Positions 46,544-54,502 of a DNA stretch of 64,000 nt are shown piece after piece. The position numbers and the translations under genes were made by a program. Below the pieces are notes generated by a model, which did no database searches, was not told the DNA's origin, and worked only from the letters and a program-made list of their open reading frames with translations. Each line of letters starts with the position of its first letter. Within the stretch, counting starts at the first letter, position 1. This stretch comes from Kitasatospora sp044457565 (GTDB lineage Bacteria > Actinomycetota > Actinomycetes > Streptomycetales > Streptomycetaceae), in assembly GCF_044457565.1 (NCBI RefSeq), contig NZ_JBITGZ010000020.1, positions 1-64,000 of the forward strand. The letters are read 5' to 3'.

Positions 46544-46644
46544 GGTCCCAGACTGCCGTCCACGCCCATACCGTAAACTGCCGGGATGCCGCGCGGTGAC
46601 CTTTGCGGTGTGACAGTCATCGATAGGTGAGACCCGATTATCCG

Positions 46645-47925
46645 ATGAGCACATCACCTGGCGCGGTCTCTGCTGCCATCCCCCGGCCCCGATCCCCGCT
46701 CTCCTCCGGCCCCGCGGACCCCTCCGCGAAGCACGGCCACGGCCGGCGGCTGCGCGCGGCCGCCGACCGGTACGGCCCGGCGCTGGGCGTCTACGGCCTG
46801 GTGAAGCTCGCGGGTTTCACCACCTTCATGCTGTTGCTGAACGATGCCGGGGACTACCTCGGCAAGCACCCCCGGTTCGGCGGCGGCGCCCGCCCCTGGG
46901 ACGTGCTGGCCTCGTGGGACGGCTGGTGGTACCAGCAGGTCGCCCAGTACGGCTACCACCCGCAGCTCGTCCCGGTGGTCGGTCAGGGCGCGTTCACCGT
47001 CCAGGAGAACTCCGCCGCCTTCTTCCCGCTCTACCCCGGCCTGATGCGGCTGGTCTCGGACTGCACGGGCCTGGGCCTGTACGGCGCCGGCATGCTCGTC
47101 TCCGTCCTCACCTCGTTCGCGGCAGCCGCCGGGATCTTCGGCGTCACCACCCGTCTCGGCGGCGCCAGGGCCGGCCTGATCGCCGCCGCACTGTGGGGCC
47201 TGGCCCCCGGTTCGGGCGTGGAGTGGGCGCTCTACTCGGACTCCACCTTCGTCGCGCTCGCCGCCTGGGCCTGCTACACGGTGATGACCGGCCGCTGGCT
47301 CACCGCCGGCTCGCTGACCCTGGTGGCCGGCCTCAACCGGCCCACCGCCGCCGCCCTGGTCGCCGCCCTCGGCGTGGCCGGCCTGATCGCCCTGTACCGG
47401 CGCACCGACGGCATCGCCCGGCCGCTCGCCGCGATCACGATGGCCCCGCTGGGCCTGCTCGGCTACGTCGGCTGGGTCGGCTGGCGGATGGGCGACTGGG
47501 GCGGCTACTTCAAGCTCCAGCGCGGCGCCTGGATGCACTACTTCGACTGGGGCGCCAGCACCCTGAACACCGTGTTCAGCGTGCTGTACGGCCACCGGGA
47601 CTACCAGTTCGTCTACCCGGTCGAGGACCTGGTCGCGATGGCGGTGCTGATCGCCCTGCCCGTCCTGGTGGTCCTGCTGCTGCGGCTGCGTCCGCCCGCC
47701 GTGCTGGTGGTCTACACGCTGGTCACCATCGTCACCGCGCTCGGCAGCCAGCAGATCTTCGGCAACACCTCCCGCTACCTGCTGCCCGCCTTCCCGCTGC
47801 TCATCCCGCTCGCCCTCGCGCTGCGCAGGCTCAGCCTCCGGGTGCTGGTCACGGTGCTCGGCACCACCGCCCTGGCGTCCGGCTGGTTCGCCGGCTACGT
47901 CCTGTTCGAACTCGGGGTTCCGTAA
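46645..47925 (+). CDS. PIG-V-like membrane glycosyltransferase (copy 1)
   Basis: A 426-residue multi-spanning protein like GT-C mannosyltransferases of the PIG-V group. The N-terminal acidic motif is SWDGWWYQQVAQYGYHP, and conserved AAFFPLYPGLMRLVSDC and LYSDSTFVALAAW follow. GT-C enzymes use lipid-linked sugars outside the membrane. The start is unclear: ATG 46645 is used, GTG 46627 is in frame. About nine spans. GtrA starts 3 nt downstream, so the genes are coupled. A near-identical stretch in copy 2 shows duplication. Confidence 0.85.
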   Translation: MSTSPGAVSAAIPRPRSPLSSGPADPSAKHGHGRRLRAAADRYGPALGVYGLVKLAGFTTFMLLLNDAGDYLGKHPRFGGGARPWDVLASWDGWWYQQVAQYGYHPQLVPVVGQGAFTVQENSAAFFPLYPGLMRLVSDCTGLGLYGAGMLVSVLTSFAAAAGIFGVTTRLGGARAGLIAAALWGLAPGSGVEWALYSDSTFVALAAWACYTVMTGRWLTAGSLTLVAGLNRPTAAALVAALGVAGLIALYRRTDGIARPLAAITMAPLGLLGYVGWVGWRMGDWGGYFKLQRGAWMHYFDWGASTLNTVFSVLYGHRDYQFVYPVEDLVAMAVLIALPVLVVLLLRLRPPAVLVVYTLVTIVTALGSQQIFGNTSRYLLPAFPLLIPLALALRRLSLRVLVTVLGTTALASGWFAGYVLFELGVP

Positions 47926-47928
47926 CCG

Positions 47929-48414
47929 ATGCCCACCGACTCCTCCCCCGGCGCGCGCACCCCCGCGCCCCCGGCCGGGCCGCCGCCCGCGCGGCCCGCC
48001 CGCGTCACCCGCCAGCTGCCGGTGTTCGCGATCATCGGTTCCATCTCCACCGTCGCGTACCTGGGCCTGTACGCGGCCCTCCAGCCGCTCACCGGCGCAC
48101 AGGCCGCCAACCTGATCGCACTGCTGGTCACCGCCGTCGCCAACACGGCGGCCAACCGCCGCTTCACCTTCCAGGTGCGCGGCTCCGAGGGCGCGGCCCG
48201 GCATCAGCTCCAGGGCCTGGTCGCGTTCGCCGCCGGGCTCGCGCTGAGCAGCGGCGCGCTGGCGCTGGTCCACCTCGCCTCGCCGCACGCCTCGCAGCTG
48301 CTCCAGCTGGGCGCGCTGATCGCGGCCAACGTGGCGGCGACGGCGCTGCGCTTCGTCCTGCTGCGACTGTGGGTGTTCAAGCACTCGAACGGGACGTCCA
48401 CGGACAGGCCCTAG
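47929..48414 (+). CDS. GtrA family membrane protein (lipid-sugar flippase candidate)
   Basis: A 161-residue GtrA-like protein with four spans: LPVFAIIGSISTVAYLGLYA, ANLIALLVTAVANTAANRR, GLVAFAAGLALSSGALALV and ALIAANVAATALRFVLLRLW. GtrA proteins are thought to move polyprenyl-phosphate sugars across the membrane. The first 25 residues are Pro/Ala-rich. It sits between the two PIG-V-like genes and opposite a GT2, giving a complete donor-flip-transfer set. Confidence 0.88.
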   Translation: MPTDSSPGARTPAPPAGPPPARPARVTRQLPVFAIIGSISTVAYLGLYAALQPLTGAQAANLIALLVTAVANTAANRRFTFQVRGSEGAARHQLQGLVAFAAGLALSSGALALVHLASPHASQLLQLGALIAANVAATALRFVLLRLWVFKHSNGTSTDRP

Positions 48415-48455
48415 ACTCGGCCGGACGATCGTCCCCGGCGTGAGGGTGGAGTCCA

Positions 48456-49718
48456 GTGAACGCGACACCGGCAGTCACCGCCGATGTGCCCGAGCTGCAC
48501 AACGGCGGCGCCCCGGCCGGGCCGAACGGCTGGCGCGAGCGCTCCCGGCGTCTGGTGCTGCGCTACGGACCCGCCGTCTGGTGCTACGCGGTGCTGAAAC
48601 TGGTCGGCTTCGCGGTCTTCATGCGGCTGCTGGAGTTCTCCGGCGACTACCTCGAGAAGCCCGCCCGCTTCGGCGGCGGCGACCACCCCTGGGACGTCCT
48701 GGCCTCCTGGGACGGCTGGTGGTACCAGCAGGTCGCCCAGTTCGGCTACCACCCGCAGCTGGTACCGATCACCGGCGCCGGCGACTTCACCATCGACCAG
48801 AACTCCGCCGCCTTCTTCCCGCTCTACCCGGGACTGATGCGGCTGGTCTCGGACTGCACGGGCCTGGGCCTGTACGGCGCCGGCATGCTCGTCTCCGTCC
48901 TCGCCTCGCTGTTCGCGGCCGCCGGGATCTTCGCCGTCGCCGAGCGGGTCGGCGGCGCCAGGGCCGGCGTCATCGCGGCGGGGCTCTGGGCCGTCTGTCC
49001 CGGCTCGGGCGCCGAGTGGGCCGTCTACTCCGACTCCACCTTCGTCGCGCTGGCCGCCTGGTCCTGCTACTGCGTGATGACCAGGCGGTGGATCGCCGCC
49101 GGAACGATCACCCTGGTCGCCGGCCTCAACCGGCCGACCTCCGCCGCGCTGATCGCGGCCGTCGGGATCGCCGCGCTGCTGGACCTGTACCGGCGCGAGA
49201 GCGGCGTCCTGCGCCCGGTGGCGGCGATGCTGATGGCGCCGCTCGGCCTGCTCGGGTACGTCGGCTGGGTCGGCTGGCGGATGGGCGACCTGGGCGGCTA
49301 CTTCAAGCTCCAGCGCGAGGCCTGGCTGCACTTCTTCGACTGGGGCCAGCACACCTGGAACGCGATGCGCGGGGTGCTGCTGGGCCGCCAGGACTACCTG
49401 TTCGCCTTCCCGATCTCGGACCAGCTGGCCGCGCTGATCGTGATGGCCCTGCCGGTGCTGATCGTGCTGCTGCTGCGGCTGCGCCCGCCCGCCGTCCTGG
49501 TCGTCTACACCCTGGTCACCATCGCCACCGTGCTGGGCAGCCAGCAGATCTTCGGCAACATCTCCCGGTACCTGCTGCCCGCGTTCCCGCTGTTCATCCC
49601 GCTCGCGCTCGCCCTGCGCAGGCTCAGCTGGCCGGTGCTGGCCACGGTGCTCGGCACCACCGCGATCGCCTCCGGCTGGTTCGCGGGCTACGTCATCTTC
49701 GAGCTCGGCATCCCGTAA
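48456..49718 (+). CDS. PIG-V-like membrane glycosyltransferase (copy 2)
   Basis: A 420-residue paralogue of copy 1, with the same order of motifs (SWDGWWYQQVAQFGYHP; QNSAAFFPLYPGLMRL; YSDSTFVALAAWSCY) and nearly identical C-terminal spans. GTG 48456 follows GGAG at 5 nt. A stretch near 48836-48902 is identical to 47042-47108 in copy 1. The two probably differ in acceptor or sugar; that is inference. It closes the cluster before paaN. Confidence 0.86.
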   Translation: MNATPAVTADVPELHNGGAPAGPNGWRERSRRLVLRYGPAVWCYAVLKLVGFAVFMRLLEFSGDYLEKPARFGGGDHPWDVLASWDGWWYQQVAQFGYHPQLVPITGAGDFTIDQNSAAFFPLYPGLMRLVSDCTGLGLYGAGMLVSVLASLFAAAGIFAVAERVGGARAGVIAAGLWAVCPGSGAEWAVYSDSTFVALAAWSCYCVMTRRWIAAGTITLVAGLNRPTSAALIAAVGIAALLDLYRRESGVLRPVAAMLMAPLGLLGYVGWVGWRMGDLGGYFKLQREAWLHFFDWGQHTWNAMRGVLLGRQDYLFAFPISDQLAALIVMALPVLIVLLLRLRPPAVLVVYTLVTIATVLGSQQIFGNISRYLLPAFPLFIPLALALRRLSWPVLATVLGTTAIASGWFAGYVIFELGIP

Positions 49719-49786
49719 CCACCGGCGGCGCTCGCGGGACCACCGGCCGCGCTCCCGGAACCGCCAGCGCGGGCCCTCTTGAGCCG

Positions 49787-49800
49787 ACCGATCGTTCGGT
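49787..49800. promoter_or_regulatory. PaaR-like TetR operator upstream of paaN
   Basis: ACCGATCGTTCGGT fits ACCGnnCGnnCGGT exactly. It ends 43 bp before the paaN ATG, where a repressor would block transcription. A near copy lies between bkdA and the lrp gene. Confidence 0.65.
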
Positions 49801-49843
49801 TACTCTGTGACTTGTCCCGTCCGCCCCCTCCGAGGAGCGCACC

Positions 49844-51544
49844 ATGGCTACAGCGGTCACCCACCCCTTCACCGCCGAACTCGTCGAACGCCACCAGGGC
49901 ACCCTGAGCCGCGCGCTCACCGCCATCGCGGAGCGGGACTACTGGTCGCCCTACCCCGAGTTCCCCAAGGCGTACGGCGAGAGCGGCCCCGCGGACGGCC
50001 GCGCCGCGTTCGAGGCCCTGCTCGGCACCACCTTCGCCATCGAGGGCCAGCCCACCGACGGCGACCTGGTCGGCGGCGAGGCCTCCCCGTACGGCATCGA
50101 CCTCGGCATCAGCTACCCGCACGCCGACCCGGACAGCCTGATCGCCGCCCTGCGCGCCGCGCAGCCCGGCTGGGCGGCGGCCGGCCCGGCCGCCCGCGCC
50201 GCCGTCTGCCTGGAGATCCTGGCCCGGATCAACGCCCGCTCGCACGAGTTCGCGCACGCCGTCATGCACACCACCGGCCAGGCGTACGGGATGGCCTTCC
50301 AGGCCGGCGGCCCGCACGCCCAGGACCGCGGCCTGGAGGCCGTCGCGTACGCCTACGCCGAGCAGACCAGGCTCCCGGGCAGCGCCAACTGGACCAAGCC
50401 GCAGGGCAAGCGCGAGCCGCTGCAGATGACCAAGGAGTTCACCGTCGTACCGCGCGGCATCGCGCTGCTCGTCGGCTGCAACACCTTCCCCACCTGGAAC
50501 GGCTTCCCCGGCCTGTTCGCCTCGCTGGCCACCGGCAACCCGGTGCTGGTCAAGCCGCACCCGCGGGCCGTCCTGCCGCTGGCACTCACCGTCCGGATCG
50601 CCCGCGAGGTGCTCGCCGAGGCCGGCTTCGACCCCAACCTGGTGTGCCTGGCCGCCGAACACGAGGGCGCGACCATCGCCCAGGTGCTGGCCGTGCGCTC
50701 CGAGGTGAAGCTGATCGACTACACCGGCTCCACCTTCTTCGGCGACTGGCTGGAGGAGAACGCCCGGCAGGCCCAGGTCTACACCGAGAAGGCCGGCGTC
50801 AACACCGTCGTCGTCGACTCCACCGACAACTACCGCGGCATGCTGGACAACCTGGCCTTCTCGCTCTCGCTCTACAGCGGCCAGATGTGCACCACCCCGC
50901 AGAACCTGCTGATCCCGCGCACCGGCATCCGCACCGACCAGGGCGACAAGTCCTACGACCAGGTCGTCTCCGACCTCGCGGCGGCCATCGAGGGCCTGCT
51001 CTCCGACGACGCCCGCGCCGCCGCCATCCTCGGCGCGGTGGTCAACCCCGGCGTGCTCCAGCGCACCGTGCAGGCCGCCGGCGGCGAGTACGGCGAACTC
51101 GCCCTCGCCCCGCGCGTGGTGACCTCGCCCGAGTTCCCCGCCGCCACCGTCCGTACGCCCGCGCTGATCAAGGCCGACGCCGACAAGCCGGACGACCGGG
51201 CGACCTTCCTCACCGAGTGCTTCGGCCCGGTCTCCTTCGCCGTCGCCGTCGAGAACACCGACTCCGCCGTGCGGCTGCTGCGCCAGACCGTCCGCGCCCA
51301 GGGCGCGATGACCGCCGCCGCGTACACCGTCGACCCGGAGGTCGAGGCCGCCCTCGTCGAGGCCGCCCTGGACGCCGGGGTGTCCCTCTCGCTCAACCTC
51401 ACCGGCGCCGTCTACGCCAACCAGACGGCGGCCTTCTCCGACCTGCACGGCACCGGCGCCAACCCGGCCGCCAACTCCGCGTACTGCGACGCGGCCTTCG
51501 TGGCCAACCGCTTCCGCACGATCGAGGTCCGCCGCCACAGCTGA
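49844..51544 (+). CDS. paaN: Phenylacetate degradation aldehyde dehydrogenase PaaN
   Basis: A 566-residue aldehyde dehydrogenase fold protein of the PaaN group, which acts after ring opening in aerobic phenylacetate breakdown. Landmarks: TKEFTVVPRGIALLVGCNTFPTW, NPVLVKPHP, YTGSTFFGDWL, and catalytic C349 in YSGQMCTTPQNLL. No paaABCDE oxygenase genes are in the window, so this is an isolated paaN, as is common in actinomycetes. ATG 49844 follows GAGGAGC. Confidence 0.92.
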   Translation: MATAVTHPFTAELVERHQGTLSRALTAIAERDYWSPYPEFPKAYGESGPADGRAAFEALLGTTFAIEGQPTDGDLVGGEASPYGIDLGISYPHADPDSLIAALRAAQPGWAAAGPAARAAVCLEILARINARSHEFAHAVMHTTGQAYGMAFQAGGPHAQDRGLEAVAYAYAEQTRLPGSANWTKPQGKREPLQMTKEFTVVPRGIALLVGCNTFPTWNGFPGLFASLATGNPVLVKPHPRAVLPLALTVRIAREVLAEAGFDPNLVCLAAEHEGATIAQVLAVRSEVKLIDYTGSTFFGDWLEENARQAQVYTEKAGVNTVVVDSTDNYRGMLDNLAFSLSLYSGQMCTTPQNLLIPRTGIRTDQGDKSYDQVVSDLAAAIEGLLSDDARAAAILGAVVNPGVLQRTVQAAGGEYGELALAPRVVTSPEFPAATVRTPALIKADADKPDDRATFLTECFGPVSFAVAVENTDSAVRLLRQTVRAQGAMTAAAYTVDPEVEAALVEAALDAGVSLSLNLTGAVYANQTAAFSDLHGTGANPAANSAYCDAAFVANRFRTIEVRRHS

Positions 51545-51554
51545 TCCACCCTCA

Positions 51555-51592
51555 CCGCGGGCGGTCCGGCCCTACGGCCGGGCCGCCCGCGG
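51555..51592. terminator. Bidirectional hairpin at paaN / GT2 ends
   Basis: A 17-bp stem (51555-51571 with 51576-51592, one G-T mismatch) and 4-base loop CTAC. It overlaps the 3' end of the convergent glycosyltransferase gene. Confidence 0.8.
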
Positions 51593-52435
51593 CGTGCGTG
51601 GCGCGGCCGACGGGCGCCGGGAGCGCCACCGCCGCAGGGCCGGGCGACGGGCCAGCCGGGCCATCCCCCGCAGGTCCGCCAGCGCCGTACGGACGATGTC
51701 CACCCGGCTGTCCGGGTCGTCCACCCAGTCCACCGGCACCTCGTGGATCCGCAGCCCGGAGCGCTGCGCCAGCAGCAGCAACTCGGTGTCGAAGAACCAG
51801 GCGTCGTCCTCCACCCGCGCCAGCAGCCGCCGCGCCACGTCCGTACGGGCCGCCTTGAAGCCGCACTGGGCGTCGGAGAACCTCGCCGCCAGGGCGGTGC
51901 GCAGCAACAGGTTGTACGTCCGCGAGATGAACTCCCGCTTGGGCCCGCGCACCACCGCCGCCCCGTGGTGCAGCCGGCTGCCGATCGCCAGGTCGCTGTG
52001 GCCCGAGAGCAGCGGCGCCACCAGCGGCAGGAAGGCCTCCAGGCCGGTCGAGAGGTCCACGTCCATGTACGCGACCACCTCCGCCCCGCTGCGCCCCCAG
52101 ACCTCCCGCAGCGCCCGCCCACGGCCCTTCAGGGGCAGGTGCACCGCGTCCACCCGCCCGAACTCCGCGGCCAGCGCGGTGGCCACCGCCCAGGTGCCGT
52201 CCACGCTGGCGTTGTCGGCGACGGTGATCCTGAACTCGTACGGGAACGTCCGCTCCAGGTACCCGTGCAGCCGGCGCACGCTGCGCTCCAGCACGTGCTC
52301 CTCGTTGTGCACCGGCACGACCACCTCGACCAGCCGCGCCCCCGCCCGCGGCCCGTCCTGCGCGCGGTCCTGTGCGTGGTCCCTGGTGGGAGGGTCGGTG
52401 GCGAGCACGGCGGGGGGCGTTGCGGGCTGAGTCAT
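51572..52435 (-). CDS. GT2 glycosyltransferase (dolichol-phosphate-type)
   Basis: A 287-residue family 2 glycosyltransferase like ALG5/DPM1-type enzymes. Motifs: VEVVVPVHNEEHVLERSVRR, TVADNASVDGTWAVA, DxD-like MDVDLSTGLEAFLPLV and CGFKAARTDVARRLL. No C-terminal spans are seen, unlike the GT2 at 45435. The N-terminal 35 residues are extra. ATG 52435 used; ATG 52471 is also in frame. It likely makes a second lipid-linked sugar. Confidence 0.88.
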   Translation of the reverse strand: MTQPATPPAVLATDPPTRDHAQDRAQDGPRAGARLVEVVVPVHNEEHVLERSVRRLHGYLERTFPYEFRITVADNASVDGTWAVATALAAEFGRVDAVHLPLKGRGRALREVWGRSGAEVVAYMDVDLSTGLEAFLPLVAPLLSGHSDLAIGSRLHHGAAVVRGPKREFISRTYNLLLRTALAARFSDAQCGFKAARTDVARRLLARVEDDAWFFDTELLLLAQRSGLRIHEVPVDWVDDPDSRVDIVRTALADLRGMARLARRPALRRWRSRRPSAAPRTPRAARP

Positions 52436-52537
52436 GAGTCGGAGATTCACAGGCCACCGTGGGGCAGCCATGATGGGAGGCTGAGAACGCGCTGAGAACA
52501 CGCCCTCAACCCTCCTCCGATCATCGGGAGATGACAT

Positions 52538-54037
52538 ATGACCGAGAAGCAGCTCAGCTCCGACGTCCTGATCGTCGGAGCCGGACCGACCGGGTTCCTG
52601 CTCGCCGGAGACCTGGCCACGGCGGGCGTCAGGGTGACGGTCCTGGAGAAGCGCGACACCGAGTCCAACCTCACCAGAGCCTTCGCGGTGCACGCCCGCA
52701 CCCTTGAGCAGCTGGACGCCCGGGGCCTGGCCGACGACCTGATCGCCACCGGGAGCGCGCTCTCCTCGCTGCGCCTGTTCGGCCGGCTGCGGGTCGAGCT
52801 GGGCGACCTGCCCACCCGCTTCCCGTTCGTCCTGATCACCCCGCAGTCCAACACCGAGCGGCTGCTCCAGGAACGCGCCGTCAAGGCCGGCGCGACCATC
52901 GTGCGCGGGGCCGAGGTGACCGGGCTGCGCCAGGACGCCGAGGGCGTCACCGTCGAGACCCGCGAGGGCGGGCGCACCGGCGTCCACCGGGCGCGCTACG
53001 CGGTCGGCACCGACGGCGTCCACAGCATCGTGCGCGACCTGCTCGGCATCCCGTTCCCCGGCGAGTCGGTGGTCAACTCCGTGCTGCTGGCGGACGTCCG
53101 GCTGGAGCGCGCACCGGAGGAGGTCCTCACGGTGGGCGCGAACGAGGCGGGCTTCGCCTTCCTCGCGCCCTTCGGGGACGGCTGGTACCGGGTGATCGCC
53201 TGGGACCGCGCCCGCCAGCTGCCCGACAGCGCACCGGCCGGCCTCGCCGAGATCGCCGACATCGCCCGGCGCTCCCTCGGCGAGGACTACGGGCTGCACG
53301 ACGCCCGCTGGACCTCCCGCTTCCACAGTGACGAGCGCCAGGCCCCCAACTACCGCTCCGGACGCGTCTTCCTGGCCGGCGACGCCGCGCACTGCCACTC
53401 CCCGGCCGGCGGGCAGGGCATGAACACCGGCCTCCAGGACGCCGCCAACCTGTCCTGGAAGCTCGCCGCCGCCGTCCAGGGCTGGGCCCCCGACGCCCTG
53501 CTGGACACCTACCAGACCGAGCGGCACCCGGTGGGCCGCGCGGTTCTGCGCTCCTCCGGCGCCCTCGTCCGGCTCGCCCTGGCGCAGTCCGTGCCGGCCC
53601 GCGCGCTGCGCTCCGCCCTCACCGGCCTGGCCGGACACCTCGGCCCGATCGCCGAGCGCGGCGCCAGGACCGTCTCCGGCATCGCCGTCAGGTACCCGGC
53701 GCCCAAGGAGTCCCACCCGCTGGCCGGTCGCCGGGTGCCCGACCTGCGGCTCACCGGGCTGCGCCCGGCCGAGGACGACCGGACGGGCCCGCAGCGGCTC
53801 TACGAGGGCCTGCGCGGCGGGAAGTTCGTCCTGGTCAGCAATGACGAGCTGGCCACCGCCGAGCCCTGGGCCGACCGCGTGGTCAACGCGGCCCCCGCCG
53901 ACCCGCACGGCAAGCTGCGCGACACCGTCCTGCTGGTGCGCCCCGACGGCTACGCCGCCTGGGCCGCCGTCGACCCGAGCCGCGGCGAACTGCGCGCGGC
54001 CCTGACCCAGTGGCTCGGCGCACCCACCGCCGACTGA
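52538..54037 (+). CDS. FAD-dependent aromatic monooxygenase (PHBH family)
   Basis: A 499-residue class A flavin hydroxylase. The FAD Rossmann motif is VLIVGAGPTGFLLAGDL near residues 9-26, DG motif GTDGVHSIVRDLLG near 153-166, and the GD motif VFLAGDAAHCHSPAGGQGMN near 290. A C-terminal thioredoxin-like domain follows, as in polyketide-tailoring and aromatic-degrading enzymes. The substrate is unknown. ATG 52538 follows GGGAG at 7 nt. It stands alone, divergent to the GT2. Confidence 0.93.
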   Translation: MTEKQLSSDVLIVGAGPTGFLLAGDLATAGVRVTVLEKRDTESNLTRAFAVHARTLEQLDARGLADDLIATGSALSSLRLFGRLRVELGDLPTRFPFVLITPQSNTERLLQERAVKAGATIVRGAEVTGLRQDAEGVTVETREGGRTGVHRARYAVGTDGVHSIVRDLLGIPFPGESVVNSVLLADVRLERAPEEVLTVGANEAGFAFLAPFGDGWYRVIAWDRARQLPDSAPAGLAEIADIARRSLGEDYGLHDARWTSRFHSDERQAPNYRSGRVFLAGDAAHCHSPAGGQGMNTGLQDAANLSWKLAAAVQGWAPDALLDTYQTERHPVGRAVLRSSGALVRLALAQSVPARALRSALTGLAGHLGPIAERGARTVSGIAVRYPAPKESHPLAGRRVPDLRLTGLRPAEDDRTGPQRLYEGLRGGKFVLVSNDELATAEPWADRVVNAAPADPHGKLRDTVLLVRPDGYAAWAAVDPSRGELRAALTQWLGAPTAD

Positions 54038-54045
54038 ACCACCCG

Positions 54046-54087
54046 CCCCGGAGAGCCCCCGTGAATTCGCCCGGGAGCTCTCCGGGG
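54046..54087 (+). terminator. Hairpin after the monooxygenase
   Basis: Perfect 10-bp arms CCCCGGAGAG (54046-54055) and CTCTCCGGGG (54078-54087). A second CTCTCCGGGGG follows at 54090-54100. Confidence 0.65.
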
Positions 54088-54502
54088 CCTCTCCGGGGGC
54101 GAACCGACGAAGACCGGAAGGCGCGGCGCTCGCGGCACTCGCGACCTGGGCCGGCGCACGGGCCGCCGACCGGCGCAGCCCGCGGCTGGCGGCCGCAGAC
54201 CTCCTGACCCGGATTCAGTACGGAACTCCGCGTCCCCGTTCCGGAATTGGGCCAGACCAATTCCGGTTCACCGAAGTCGGGCCCCTGACGACGTGACCCG
54301 AAGCATCGTCAGGGGACATTCACTGTATGGATCTCCGCTCATTCTGTGTGTGCATTCTCCATCCACACTTGACTGTTCTTTAGTAATGAATTGCATGACC
54401 ATAAGCCAATTCACCTGCGGATTCTGGGATGTTCGAGCAAGCGTTCTCGACTGGAACGCGTAGTCCCTGCCGGTCCCCACATACCGGCCAGAGGAGGACC
54501 CC
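54088..54502. other. Intergenic promoter region before the S53 peptidase
   Basis: About 415 bp. The part from 54310 to 54450 has unusually low GC for the window, with a TTGACT hexamer at 54369-54374 that could be a -35 box. No convincing gene; any promoter call is tentative. Confidence 0.4.
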
